This document shows positions 48,571 to 59,130 of a stretch of DNA of 64,000 nt, one piece after another. Position numbers and translations under genes: made by a program. The stretch comes from Sphagnum magellanicum. Lineage: Eukaryota > Streptophyta > Sphagnopsida > Sphagnales > Sphagnaceae. The number at the start of each line of letters is the position of its first letter. Position 1 is the stretch's first letter. Location of the stretch: the NCBI GenBank assembly GCA_021904315.1, contig CM038919.1:18159666-18223665 (forward strand), written 5' to 3'. The notes under the pieces were generated by a model. That model did not search any database, was not told the DNA's origin, and saw only the letters and a program-made list of their open reading frames with translations.

Positions 48571-50559
48571 TTTTTTGTTATCTCAAGTAACACTTGCAGT
48601 CATGATCAAGAACTAGGCTAACGCAATTGAAGTTGTTGTTTAAATTATATGGTCTTGAAAGCGTAGTTGAATTTCAAGTTTTTGACAATTTTTGTGAGCT
48701 TCACATATGCATTAGGATTCAATTGTCTACAATTCTCCAATAATGTTTTGTTAAAAAGTGGGCATTTGATGTCCATATAGGGCAATACTATAGTGTCCAT
48801 GAGAAGTGTCCATGAGAACAAGTCATCAACTGTACCCTGAACCAAAGGAATAAAAGTGCCAAGTATGCCCTATTTGCCCTTGTAAATCTTCTAATGTTTG
48901 CCCAATTGGCTTCATGCAATCTGGAGTCCCACCAGATTCAATTATGATATTCCAAGTTTTAAGGTGTGTTTGTGTTGATTAAATTTTTGCATTCATGTGC
49001 TTAATAGTTCAATGGTCCTTTGTTCCTCATAAAAATAATGAACTTATGTAAATAGAATTGGATGGTAGGCCTCAAATGCTTTAATTAATTTCATACTCTT
49101 CTATTTTCAAGCTTTTGGTTTTGAACTTTTGTCTTGGATGTTTTAATTCATTTGTAACTCCAAAAACATCAAATTTTTGTGGCTTTCTGCATTAAATCCT
49201 TGTAGTGAAAGTTTTAATGTTCAACACAAAGAGTTTTTGGCTCTCTAATAGTCAATGCTCGTCATTTCCCTATATTCCCACTTGTATGTTGGCAATGACA
49301 CAATTTATCTTCTTCACATGAGCTGAGTTGTTGTCTGATTTCCAAGTTATGCAACAATTTAGAATAATGTCCTTTGGAGGTTTGAGGGCAAGGTGTAAGC
49401 CCATCTACATTTTCAATTTCTCTTCTTGCATATGATTGTGTTATTGTTGGTCAGCCTAATGAAATTCATTTTGTGAGATTACAATCTTACTTATGTTTTT
49501 GGTTTCTCTCTTTTCTTTAGGTCAAGTTTTTTCTTTACATACACATTGATTGATTTTAGTTATTACATCAAAACTGAAATATTTTTTATTTTCATATGAA
49601 TGGTGCTCCTTTTGTGGACAATCTAATTAGAACCAACCATTTGGTAGTGAAGGTGGAGAGGATGCAAGAGCTAATGACCAAAGGCAACTAGAGTTGTGGA
49701 CATTGTTCACATTATCAGATTGCAAGTTTATCTTCAATTTAATTCCCTTTAGTTAGCAACCTTACAATGATGTTAAAATCACTATGAAGTTCTTGCTTTT
49801 GTCCTGTTAAGTTCTTCAGAATGTTCTAAATGTTCTTATTAGGTGGAAATACATATATATAAACATTGCTTGAACATTGAATTGTGATATTCTATTTCAA
49901 GGTAATGCATTAAATGTTTACACATCTTGGTTGAAGCATACAAGCAAAGCCCTCTACATGTTAAGTACACCCTCTTTGTAGCCATTTTGTTAATGTCATT
50001 TTATCACCTGTTGGACATATGATATTGAATTCTAGGTAGTTTTCAACTATCAAGAAAGAAATTTAATTCATATTTATGATTAGAAAATTTGCCACCTACA
50101 ATACTCTTACATTACATAAAAAAATCCAATATATACTCCCATAAGCTTGGCTTACATGTCCATGGATTTGCCACAACAAGGATCAAATAGTCAGAACTTG
50201 GCATTAAGGTACAACTTGTATTTGCTTGCACACTACAAGACTTTAAAGGTGAGGATAGATGTAGAAATATATGATATAAACCAACACCTTTCTTACTACT
50301 TATACGTGACCATATTCACTATCAAATGTAATCAAATTCTACAAAAGTCTAAATGTTTTTAAAGCACTTAGCGCTGGTTCATAAAATCATAACTACAAAA
50401 ATTATAACTCTTCAACTTTTACTATGTACAAACTACCAATTGACTACAATCTACCAAAACACAACAAATTGAAAAAAAACCTATATCAAATAGAAAAAAA
50501 TTGATAACACAAATAAACTTAAATCTTTCAAATGTTGCCATACATGGCCTTTATACAAA
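48571..50559. other. AT-rich intergenic region, no gene seen
   Basis: No coding remnant or repeat structure recognised. Confidence 0.45.
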
Positions 50560-51134
50560 CTAGTGTGAACCCTGTGCATAATGCACAGGTGTGTTATTTC
50601 AAGAAAAAAAAAAGAGAAAAAAAAAAGGCCCAGGAAAAAAGTGAGAGCAAGGAAAAAAAAAAAAACATGATAAGAAAAAGGCTCAAGAAAAAAAAAAAAA
50701 ACTACTGACCAAGTAAACTGACCCCTAGGGGGCAGTTTCACCCCATCCATGAAATCCCAGTTTCATCCCATGGTTTCCATTGGATCACACTGGGCCAGAG
50801 TGATTCAGCACCCGCCGGCGCACCATCCATCCACTGGATGCCTGAACACCGGTTTCCATCGGATCACACTGGGCCAGAGTGATTCACCCACTAGCGCACC
50901 ATCCACCCATTGGATGCCTGAACCTGAACCTCTCCCGTGCCAGGTCCATCAGCTGTCAGTTGGGTAATAACTATCATAGAGATCAAAATTCCCAAATCAA
51001 GAGAACCCTCAACTTACCCAGGCCCCCCCCCCCTTCTACAAAGCACACCACAGGGAACGGGCAGTGACTGAAAAAAATTTCTAGGCACTGCCCGGACAGA
51101 CAAACAGACACCACTGTTGCTTTAATATATAAGA
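50560..51134 (-). mobile_element. short non-autonomous Helitron, 575 bp
   Basis: On the minus strand it starts with TC (TCTTATATATTAAAGCAAC) directly after A, and ends with CTAG directly before T. Seven bases before the CTAG is a hairpin with nine-base arms (CCTGTGCAT/ATGCACAGG, 50571-50589). TC start, hairpin, CTRR end and insertion between A and T without target duplication are the full Helitron signature. The inside is GC-richer than its surroundings and has A-runs and a tandem duplication; it codes for no Rep/helicase, so it needed an autonomous partner. Confidence 0.88.
50771..50930 (+). repeat. tandem duplication inside the Helitron
   Basis: Two copies of TTTCCATYGGATCACACTGG...CCAGAGTGATTCA...GCACCATCCA...TGGATGCCTGAAC follow each other (second starting about 50851). 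The second has lost a few bases (CACCCACTAGC versus GCACCCGCCGGC). Possibly captured host sequence. Confidence 0.75.
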
Positions 51135-51247
51135 TGCATAACATTGAAAAATTGGTGCAATCACATGGCACAACTTTTTAATTAGGGATATTATCCAAGA
51201 AATGTTTTTAAATCACTACAATTGGCTTAAATAAAAGCTCCTTGGAT

Positions 51248-51483
51248 TATGTTTACATGTAACTATTTTTAGTTGCTTGACAATAAAAAGATTATTTAAA
51301 GATGGGAAAAATGTTTTTAGCACCATAAATTGCATTACAATAGAAGCACCATCATCAAAACTACCTATGTTTACATGTGATTCCTTTTAATTGCTTGACA
51401 ATAAAAGGATTATTTTTAAATAGGCAAAAAAAAATTAGCACCATAAATTGCATTACAATAGAAACACCATCATCAAAACTACT
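51248..51483 (+). repeat. 118 bp tandem duplication
   Basis: Copies at 51248-51365 and 51366-51483 share TATGTTTACATGT, TTGCTTGACAATAAAA and TAGCACCATAAATTGCATTA, then CACCATCATCAAAACTAC. Moderately diverged; next to the Helitron but outside it. Confidence 0.8.
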
Positions 51484-52729
51484 TATACACCAACACCCCT
51501 GGGGTTTACATCACCACTGCCACCATAAGGACTTGAAGCACCATCACTAGTACCTTCAAAATCCTTAGCAATCCCATGATCACCATGAACATTAGCAACA
51601 CCATTATAAACACTAATACCACCATCACAAATATATTGCAAACAACATCTGCGTATTCCATTCAAAACAAATTAAGGCAACAAAAACAACTTTATCAAGT
51701 GCAATCCACAATGTCATGCTATAATTGGCCAAAAAATTGCCTCAGTTCACTTGAATCCCAAAATGTCATTACAATTGGCTCATAAGCAAAACTGCTTCAA
51801 CATAGGCTTGAATGAAAGATTAATCAAAAAGTTATACTTGATCCAAAGTGTTAGAAATAATGTTTATCACACTACCATCAAGCTCATAGGATGCATAGTT
51901 GCCTTTTACTCCGTGAACAATAAAAGGCAAAGAGAACTTGGAAGTTAGGACCAAATGAGAATAAACATGGGCTACTTGCTTGTCATCTTTAAAGAATATA
52001 AGTGCAAGAACCTAGCCTTACAATATCATACCAATATCCCCGCACAACCATTTCTCCTTCTAGATATGAATTGCCCCAAACATTAGTGAAATTCTCTTTT
52101 ACAACATGAACACACTTGTCCACCAACATGAGCTAGAAGTCTTTCATTGGATGACCCATCTAATTTGACAACAATGTTGTCCCCTACCAATACAACATCC
52201 ATAATGAACTCACCCCCAGTTCCATCTTCTACTAGATCGTACATACTTTCACAAATTTTTAAATTGTTAGAAGGCCTAAGTTTTCAAAAAAAAAAATGGT
52301 GTTACATGTGACCTAGAATCACATTATTCTTTTGAACACCTATCAACACAAACAACACAAAAGCAAGATAAATCCCGAATTTGAAGGAGGGTGGGATCTT
52401 GTGGGAGATTGATTTGATTTGATGTAAGCTCCTGGTGTTTGAAAAAGTGTCACAGTTCATGGTCTGTGATCGATCCACATTGCCAATTTGGACCTCCCAA
52501 AAAAATTATTAATATGCCTCCTCACTCCAAGGTGTGTAGCATATTCCTTGTTAACTTCCCTCTTCACTTCCCTCTTCAGAAACTTGATGATATTTGACAC
52601 ATTGTTTATTTTCTCAACATTTGGTTTCAACTACTCCCTTCAACCTCTCACTTCAAAAGAGCCCTTGCCCCATCCACTTTTCCTTTGCCATGTCTAGTGG
52701 CAAAACAATTCCACACCAATTAACAACTG
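51484..52729 (-). pseudogene. decayed transposase-like gene, C-terminal piece (HGKG..DG)
   Basis: Minus-strand coding remnant read from high to low coordinates. It opens with WNCFATRHGKGKVDGARALLK (about 52.70-52.64 kb), continues through LQIRDLSCFCVVCVD (about 52.36 kb), GGEFIMDVVLVGDNIVVKLD, ENFTNVWGNSYLEGEMVVRG and KDDKQVAHVYSHLVLTSKF, and fades after SYELDGSVIN near 51.86 kb. A Gly/Asp-rich frame at 51665-51483 may be its tail. Frames change at least twice and several stops are present. HGKG..DG recurs near the end of the catalytic region in uncharacterised transposase-like proteins I know only by pattern; RNase H-fold (DDE) chemistry is inference. Same strand and order as the pieces at 53.5, 55.0 and 58.3 kb. 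Confidence 0.6.
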
Positions 52730-53513
52730 AGTCAAAACATGTAATTAGGAGCCAAAAAAAACATCAAATGTTAAACATAATCAGTCAAAATCAGACATTT
52801 TTTTTTATTACCATTTAAACCCATAGTAATCATGGCAAGTTAGTCATTTTTCCTTCATATGGATGTTAAGGAACTTAGAATAAAAATTTATTTGATCTAA
52901 TTTTAAGTTTTAGTCTTAAGTTAGGACGTTTGAAAATGTACACCTATTACATCAAATGGAGTCAATTTTACAAAGGACTATCAAAAGGACTTATATAATC
53001 AAAAAATTCATTGAAAAAATATAGATGAGAAGAACATATTAGCCACACTCAAAAAACACTCATACTTTTTTAAAATGTGGAATTCTAAAACTTTAAAAAT
53101 TCAAAGAATGTTTCAAAATTGCTTCAAAATTTCAGAGCTTCAAGAGTCCTTTACCACATTTAAATGGGTTATAATGTGTACATGATGTATGAAGAGAAAT
53201 TATAGCTTAGAATATAATAAAACTAAAGAATGTGAAATTTTAATTTTTGGTGATGGTTTAAAATTTTGATCATTTTTCAAGATGAAACATTGAATCTATA
53301 AGGAATTTGCACATTTTTAAAAATTCATATTTATTCAATAATGACTAACAAAAAAAAAGTGATGCATTGGGGGACATTTCATTTTTTTTAAAACAAAATA
53401 CGAAAAATTTCATTCATAAATTCATCTGCATGTAAAAGTTTTTTTGGGGAAAAAGGACATGTAGTCCCTTTGCAAAGTAATCATTTTGGTTCCTAGTTAT
53501 AGGTTTTGACCCA
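52730..53513. mobile_element. inverted-repeat insertion splitting the transposase-like gene
   Basis: The left end (GTCAAAACATGTAATTAGGA, then GCCAAAA) is matched by the reverse complement of the right end (GTCAAAACCTATAACTAGGA, then ACCAAAA). Removing the segment brings ...CCTAATGGTTG next to TCAGTTG..., restoring a plausible coding junction. The left 115 bases also occur at 41.71-41.82 kb. The inside is AT-rich and non-coding. No clear target duplication longer than two or three bases. Confidence 0.55.
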
Positions 53514-53996
53514 ACCATTAGGTAAAACTCCACATTTAATTAAAGATGGGTAGCAAGCCACAAAGTAAAAGGCCATGGAGCTTTTTAATTGACCTACACA
53601 ACCATCACTCCACACTAGGTGATCCATGCATGGGATAGCAACCTTGCTCCTACAAGAATCTCCAATGCAACATAAAATAGTGTTGCACAAATAGTGTGTC
53701 ATGTGAGCTATCATCATATATGTAGTAATGAACATCCTTCAAAATTTCTCTTGGGCCATTGCCTATGTAGGATGGATCTAACTTGTAGGTGATGTGGATG
53801 AGTATGGTAACTTGTGTGCTATGCCAATGCATATTTTGAATTTGATTCTACACCTTCAAGTTGTAGTTTTTTGAAAAATCAATGCAAGATATTATAGATC
53901 TAGTTAGACAAGTGGCTAACACTGTTTTATACTGCTCATCTTGCCATTAGTTGATAAAGTTGTGTATAAAAAAATTCCTTAGTTTTGGTTTCATGT
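53514..53996 (-). pseudogene. decayed transposase-like gene, central piece (SDG motif)
   Basis: Starts at the solo LTR border with MKPKLRNFFIHNFIN and WQDEQYKTVLATCL, then MHWHSTQVTILIHITYKLD, DSSHDTLFVQHYFMLHWRF, and, after a frameshift, MDHLVWSDGCVGQLKSSMAF and YFVACYPSLIKCGVLPNGW. The conserved-looking acids (WSDG, CIDF) and the ordered match to the piece on the other side of the LTR show this was one gene. Stops: two in the first third, one at the frameshift. Confidence 0.65.
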
Positions 53997-54998
53997 TGTC
54001 GCAACCCTAGCTTTGGGCTCGCGACCAAGGCTAAGGGGTTGCAAGGTTACGGGCCAAGAGGAAGGAAGCCTAGGAGTCAAGGCAAAGGCATTGCAAGAGT
54101 GTGGGCCAAGAGGAAGCCTGGGAGTTAAGGCAAGAGGAAGCCCGGGAGTCACATCACATACACCTGGGAGTGTTAGAAAGTGTGAGGGAGTATGAGGGAG
54201 TGAACCCTCACACTCCCAAGGCAACTCCCACTTGCGGAGATGGAGTCCTGGTGGACTCCCGAAACTTTAGAGAGTGATTGCAGGGGTCAAAATTCAATGG
54301 CTCATGGCGTTCTTTATATCATTGGAAAGCTCTTGGAGCGTAGATGTCTAAAATGAGCTCGCTTGGCTCATTTGAACATCTGAAACACGAGTTATGGCCA
54401 AAAGAAGGGCCGGGAGTCGAACTGCCAGTTTGATTCCCGACCACAAAGAGTCGGGAATCGACCTCTTCCCGATGTCCGATTCGGGATTGCGACACGGCGT
54501 TGGAAAGCTCTCGACGAGAGCTACAACTTTGCTTTAGACCGCATCGCGATCCAAGGTTTGCTCGCAAAGTTATGGGGCTCCAAAGTCCTGGGAGTCCCAT
54601 TTGGCGCGATTTCGGGACTCTCACTCGGGAGTCCCGGGAAAAATAGCCATTTGGATGTAGCCTCCGTGGAGAGCTGCAGAGTATACTATAAGGGGGAAGG
54701 TGGTGGCTTCCCCCAAGTCCGGGCCGTGGTGAGTCTTGTGTGTCCGTGTTGCCCGTGGCTCGTCCTAGCACCAAGGGTGCTCCAACTTTGCACTAACCAC
54801 TTTGTGTGGGTTGTGTGCAGGCCTGTGTGAGTGAGAAATGAAGCTTGTCAACTCTTCCTAGTCCCATCCCGGAGCTCCAACCCGCCCCTCTACCCCTCAA
54901 AGGGTTGTGAGCTAGGGAGCGTGCTCCGACTCCTCCTTATTCCGCTGCTTTCTACTTGGGCTCACATTTGAGCCCCTTGAGGAGTTGGGAATGCGTCA
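53997..54998 (-). mobile_element. solo LTR (copy B), 1002 bp, TSD CATGT
   Basis: Same family as copy A, opposite orientation: the plus strand starts TGTCGCAACCCTAG and ends GGGAATGCGTCA. It is flanked by CATGT on both sides (53992-53996 and 54999-55003). It keeps many CG sites that are TG or CA in copy A, so it is younger or less methylated. It contains short tandem units CCAAGAGGAAGCC/GGGAGTCAAGGCA near 54.05-54.15 kb. Open frames 54319-54774 (-), 54558-54830 (+) and 53991-54224 (-) are LTR translations. It sits inside the transposase-like gene, between the codons for DLVKYM and KPKLRNFF. Confidence 0.93.
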
Positions 54999-55620
54999 CA
55001 TGTACTTCACTAGGTCTTTGGTAGGGGTATCATGATGTAAAACCTTAGGCACCTTCTTGGGGCTTCCATCTTTGGATACACCCATAATTTCATTGCCAAT
55101 ACTATGCCATTTGACCAGTGCATTAGAAATTAACTCTTGAGTGTAAAGAGGAAGTTTATGTACCCCATATTCTGTGGATTTTCCAAGAAAACATTGTTTG
55201 TTGTGCCACTTAGCATCCATGGGTTGCAAACAGAAAACACAAGTGTAAAGGGCAGTAAGACTAGCATATGTTTTCTAATGAGCATTGCATCTTGATGACA
55301 ACACACTCCCCTCACCATCAAACACCATTATGCAAACATGACTACAAGTACAATTGTAGGTTTTATGTAAACCTTTCCCATAAGTTCTGATGTCATTAAA
55401 GTCACCCAACAATTTCCTTCAATTCTTGGCAGTAGCAATAGCAATAGGTATTCCATGTGGTGAGCTTCGGACCCACCAAGGCTTCAAGGATTGGAATGTC
55501 ATTAGTGAAATAGGTGCATTTAGATACTCAAACTTGAATGTAGTAAAGAAATCCAACTGTTGCTCAACAATAAGACTAGTGCACATGATTATTAGTTAGT
55601 ATGTTACACACCACACCATA
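54999..55620 (-). pseudogene. decayed transposase-like gene, piece upstream of solo LTR B
   Basis: One minus-strand frame of about 200 codons with only two stops: MCTSLIVEQQLDFFTTFKF, SLMTFQSLKPWWVRS, NCTCSHVCIMVFDGEGS, CVFCLQPMDAKWHNKQCF, SNALVKWHSIGNEIMGVS, DTPTKDLVKYM. Cysteine pairs (CTC, CVFC) may be the remains of a zinc-binding region. The frame runs straight into the piece below 53996 once the LTR and one CATGT copy are set aside. The open frame 54996-55229 is its last part. Confidence 0.65.
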
Positions 55621-58300
55621 AGAAGAAGGAGAAGATCAATTAAACTTTCAAGTCCACTTCACAATCAAACCAAATTCACTTGCATAAACTAGGCATTTAT
55701 ATGGAAATCACTAAATCCAAAAAATTTATCACAAATTGAAATTTAAAGCACACCAAGATTTTTCAAAACCATGATTCCTAAATCAAAAGCACATTGTTTA
55801 AACATTCAGTTCCATGACAAAGGAGTTTTAAATTCACGTTTAGGAATAAAGGAGTACATTTTATTTTAATGTGCTACTTAATTCCACATGATTATGCAAG
55901 AGTCCAAAGCACATTAAGGACCAAGTAGCTTACCATTAGGCTTTGCTTAAATAGGTTGTAAGCACTAACTAGCTCATTCCAAACACTTCAAATAAAAATA
56001 ACTCCTACATTGACAACACTTCAAAATAAATATCACTTTAGTAACTTGATCACAATTTTATCTCACATAATTGTATTTAAGCAACAAAGCAAATAAACAT
56101 TGACTCGAACTCCATAATCATTAGCATAATCAATTTACTTTTTTTGTTTCTAGTACACACCCCACATCACAACAAAAGCTTAGAGTTTCATAACAAAATT
56201 GTACATGCAAAGGAAAAGCTTGTTTTTCCTATAAAATTGATCAAATGCTACAATCCACTTCCAACATTAGGCTTGGCAGTTTAGGCCTAAATAAGAAAGC
56301 TTGCAACACATTAGCAATAGTAGCAAAATCAAGGTGTGGCTCAAAAAGAAAAAATCATGCTCAATCAACCCTTTAATTCGCATCAACTAGATGTTTAAAG
56401 TGGAGTGAACAAAATACAACACTAACTCTTCCTTAGTTTCAACATGACATAAATGTGGACCATGTATATAAATTATGCAAGGTTTTTAGTACATGTAACT
56501 ACACATGGTATATATATTGGAATCTAGGAGTTGAGATCACCAAACTTTTGGTGTTAGGTGTATAATAATGCATAGTGAAAATTCGCTATGAATGTCAATT
56601 GACATTTGTTGCAGTCTCACAATGGTAAACTATATTAAGAACCAAGCAAGGACTGACATAGGGGATCAATGCATAAGTTCAAGATTAACCACATTAATCA
56701 CTATGACTCTTGAATTATAAGCAAAATGAAGGCCTTTAGTCCTACACCACATGACTTCTTAAGGCATAATAAAGACTTTTAGCATTGGGAAATGTAAGTT
56801 GAAAACACAATAAGGACCTTCAATCCTATGAAAAGCAAATTGAGGACCAAGTAAATGTGTACTTTTTCATAAGGACATTTCAACACATGATTCCTTAGTC
56901 AAAGCACAAATAAGACCTTGAATCCTATGACAAAAGATTTCAAACATAATGAGTACTTTTAGCACTATGACTCAAAAGTTGAAAACAAAATAAGGACCTT
57001 CAATCCTATGAAAAAGGATTTCAAAGCACATTGAGTACTTTCAGTAGCATGACACTTGAGTTGAAAGCATCCCAAGGACCTTCAGTCCTATGACAACAGA
57101 CTTCAAAGCAAAGTAAAGACTTTCACCTCTTGAGTGTTGGATGCAAAGCATAATTAGGACATCGATCCAATCTTGTGATAAAGGACTAGTTCAAGCCAAA
57201 TTACGGACTTTCAACACACAACTCCTAATTGCAAAACATAAAATTAATTAAGACTTCACAAATTGGAATTAAAAGGACACTCAAATTTTTCAAACCCATG
57301 TGACTTTTAAATTAAAGCACATTGAGGACATTCAAAGCAAAAAAGGATTATGAGAATTGCAAACCAAAACTTCAAAGTTGTAAATGTCCAAACATTTAAT
57401 ATAAAATCATTTGATCTCAAACCTAGTAGGAAGCACAACAAATCAAGTTCAGTTAATACTTTCAAAGCCTAATTCTACAAAAACATCATAGAATCAACTT
57501 GAAATAAATTTTCTTCTCCTCCAATATCATGTGACAAAGGAGGACCATCCCATTAGGCTCCATTTTTATAGCTTGAAAGCACTAATGAGGGCCTTAGAGA
57601 TAATGATTATGGCACTTCAAATGAAGAGCAAATAATAATAAAAGTAAAAATTGATTATGAATAGAAGAGCAAATCGGCACTCCAACATTTTTTTTCTATC
57701 CAAACAATAAATAACAACATTTGAAGCCATGATAGGAAGCAAACACAACAAATATTTCAATAGGTAATAAAGGAAAGCCTTCTCCTTAAACATTTGGCAA
57801 TTGATTTGACCAAATGTCAATTCTGTTAGAAAAATTGATTATGTAGTTCAACAAATTAGTTGGAAAACATAGTTTCTTGTGTTTAGTGTATTATCATGTG
57901 AGTGATTTGTAACTTGAAAGACAATGACCACGAGCAAAAAAACAAAGCAATACTTCAAGTTTGCTTTTGTCCAACAACAATAACAAGACCTACCCTAGTA
58001 GAAAATGCATAATAATGAAGTTTAATATGTAATTTCAGGCCTTTTGCAGAAACAATAAGGAATTCAAGGAAAAATGGTGGAATCCTAAAGGGTGGTCTAG
58101 GAACATTACTAGTACATTTCTAGTGTAAGATGGCAAATCAAATGGCGAAGCAAGAAGGGCATTTAGATGGAGAAAGAGAAAAGAGAAAAATAGAAAGAGA
58201 GAAACCTAACTAAAATAACACCTAAGATCAACATTTTCCAAATTTTCACATGACATATTCATTAATTTCACATTTACAAACAAATGGGATGCAATTGAAA
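55621..58300. other. AT-rich stretch separating two pieces of the transposase-like gene
   Basis: AT-rich, without coding remnants; possibly one or more further insertions. It contains the degenerate tandem array at 56.70-57.33 kb. A minus-strand open frame at 57617-57820 is F/Y/L-rich and looks like chance. Confidence 0.4.
56700..57330 (+). repeat. degenerate tandem array, unit about 43 bp in pairs
   Basis: Words AAGGACCTTCAATCCTATGA, AAAGATTTCAAA.CA, TGAGTACTTTTAGCACTATG and CTTGAGTTGAAAGCA alternate, giving a unit of about 43 bases or a double unit of about 85-90. Copies are strongly diverged; a few more words recur near 55.74-55.94 kb. Confidence 0.65.
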
Positions 58301-59130
58301 AGTTCAATGACATTGGACATAACAGAAATAGAGGAAATAATTTCACCTATGGCACTTGTAAATAATGGGTTGCATGACTTTCATAATGTTTCACTCTTAC
58401 GCATCTCCTCGCCATGTCCTTTCTATTAGGGGAGACAATGTTAGTCCACCATTGAGGTACAACTTTCTTTAGACTCTCAAATAAACAATCAAATCTTTTC
58501 TATTTCTTGTAGTTCAATTAGAATGCATCCTTCTTGTTATTAAGTAGAATCATGCGCTCTTCCGCTCTCTTGATGTTTCTTCTAATTACACCAAGCGGTT
58601 TAGAAATTCCTCTACCATTACTAATAGATTGTGAAGATGCAAAAGTGCATACAATTCTTTCACATTGATAACTTTCAATGGTTATGACCCCACTAAATGT
58701 GTGTTCATTCCATCTTTCAAGTTCTAAACAACTTCATGGCTTTGCTTTATGATAGCAAGATCACTCAGATAGATTGGTAAAGAATTTTTCACCACTAGAT
58801 GTGACAATGTTTTCTCAATTGTCAAATGCCTCACATTTTTTCCAAAATCTTGCATTTGATTAACTATGAATGAGACAAGATTTTAGGCTATACTTGCACT
58901 GATTCATTACTCTTGCCTAGTAATAAAATGCACATCCAAGCCAATATTTGGGATGGAATCAGCTACCATACAGCTTAGAACCATGCTTTCAACAACTTTT
59001 CGTTGTCTATATCTATGAATGCAATCTCTGCTATTGCATCTCCTTTTCTCCAAGTACCATCTCTCAAGAGGATTATTTTCTTCCTCCCCTCCCTCCTTTT
59101 CTCCCTCCTTTGACAATCTAGTTTTGTTTG
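58301..59130 (-). pseudogene. decayed transposase-like gene, N-terminal piece
   Basis: Minus-strand remnant read downwards: DGTWRKGDAIAEIAFIDID (about 59.06 kb), MQDFGKNVRHLTIEKTLS and SLPIYLSDLAIIKQSHEVV (58.86-58.74 kb), SKPLGVIRRNIKRAEERMIL, KRFDCLFESLKKVVPQWW, TNIVSPNRKDMARRC and HYESHATHYLQ (58.60-58.34 kb). Stops are few per 100 codons. The SPN.KD and H..HYLQ words and the shared strand suggest it is the front of the same gene as the pieces at 55.6-51.5 kb; this linkage is inference. The open frame 58907-59116 is a shifted reading of its first part. Confidence 0.5.

Noticed and set aside
50481..50750. F-rich open frame of 89 codons (-)
   Set aside because: Produced by poly-A runs in the Helitron and its flank.
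54319..54774. Open frame of 151 codons (-)
   Set aside because: Lies wholly inside solo LTR B; copy A has a related but broken frame. LTRs are non-coding and GC-rich LTRs give long chance frames.
57617..57820. Membrane-like F/Y/L-rich frame (-)
   Set aside because: AT-rich DNA translates into such residues; no start context, domain or neighbour supports it.
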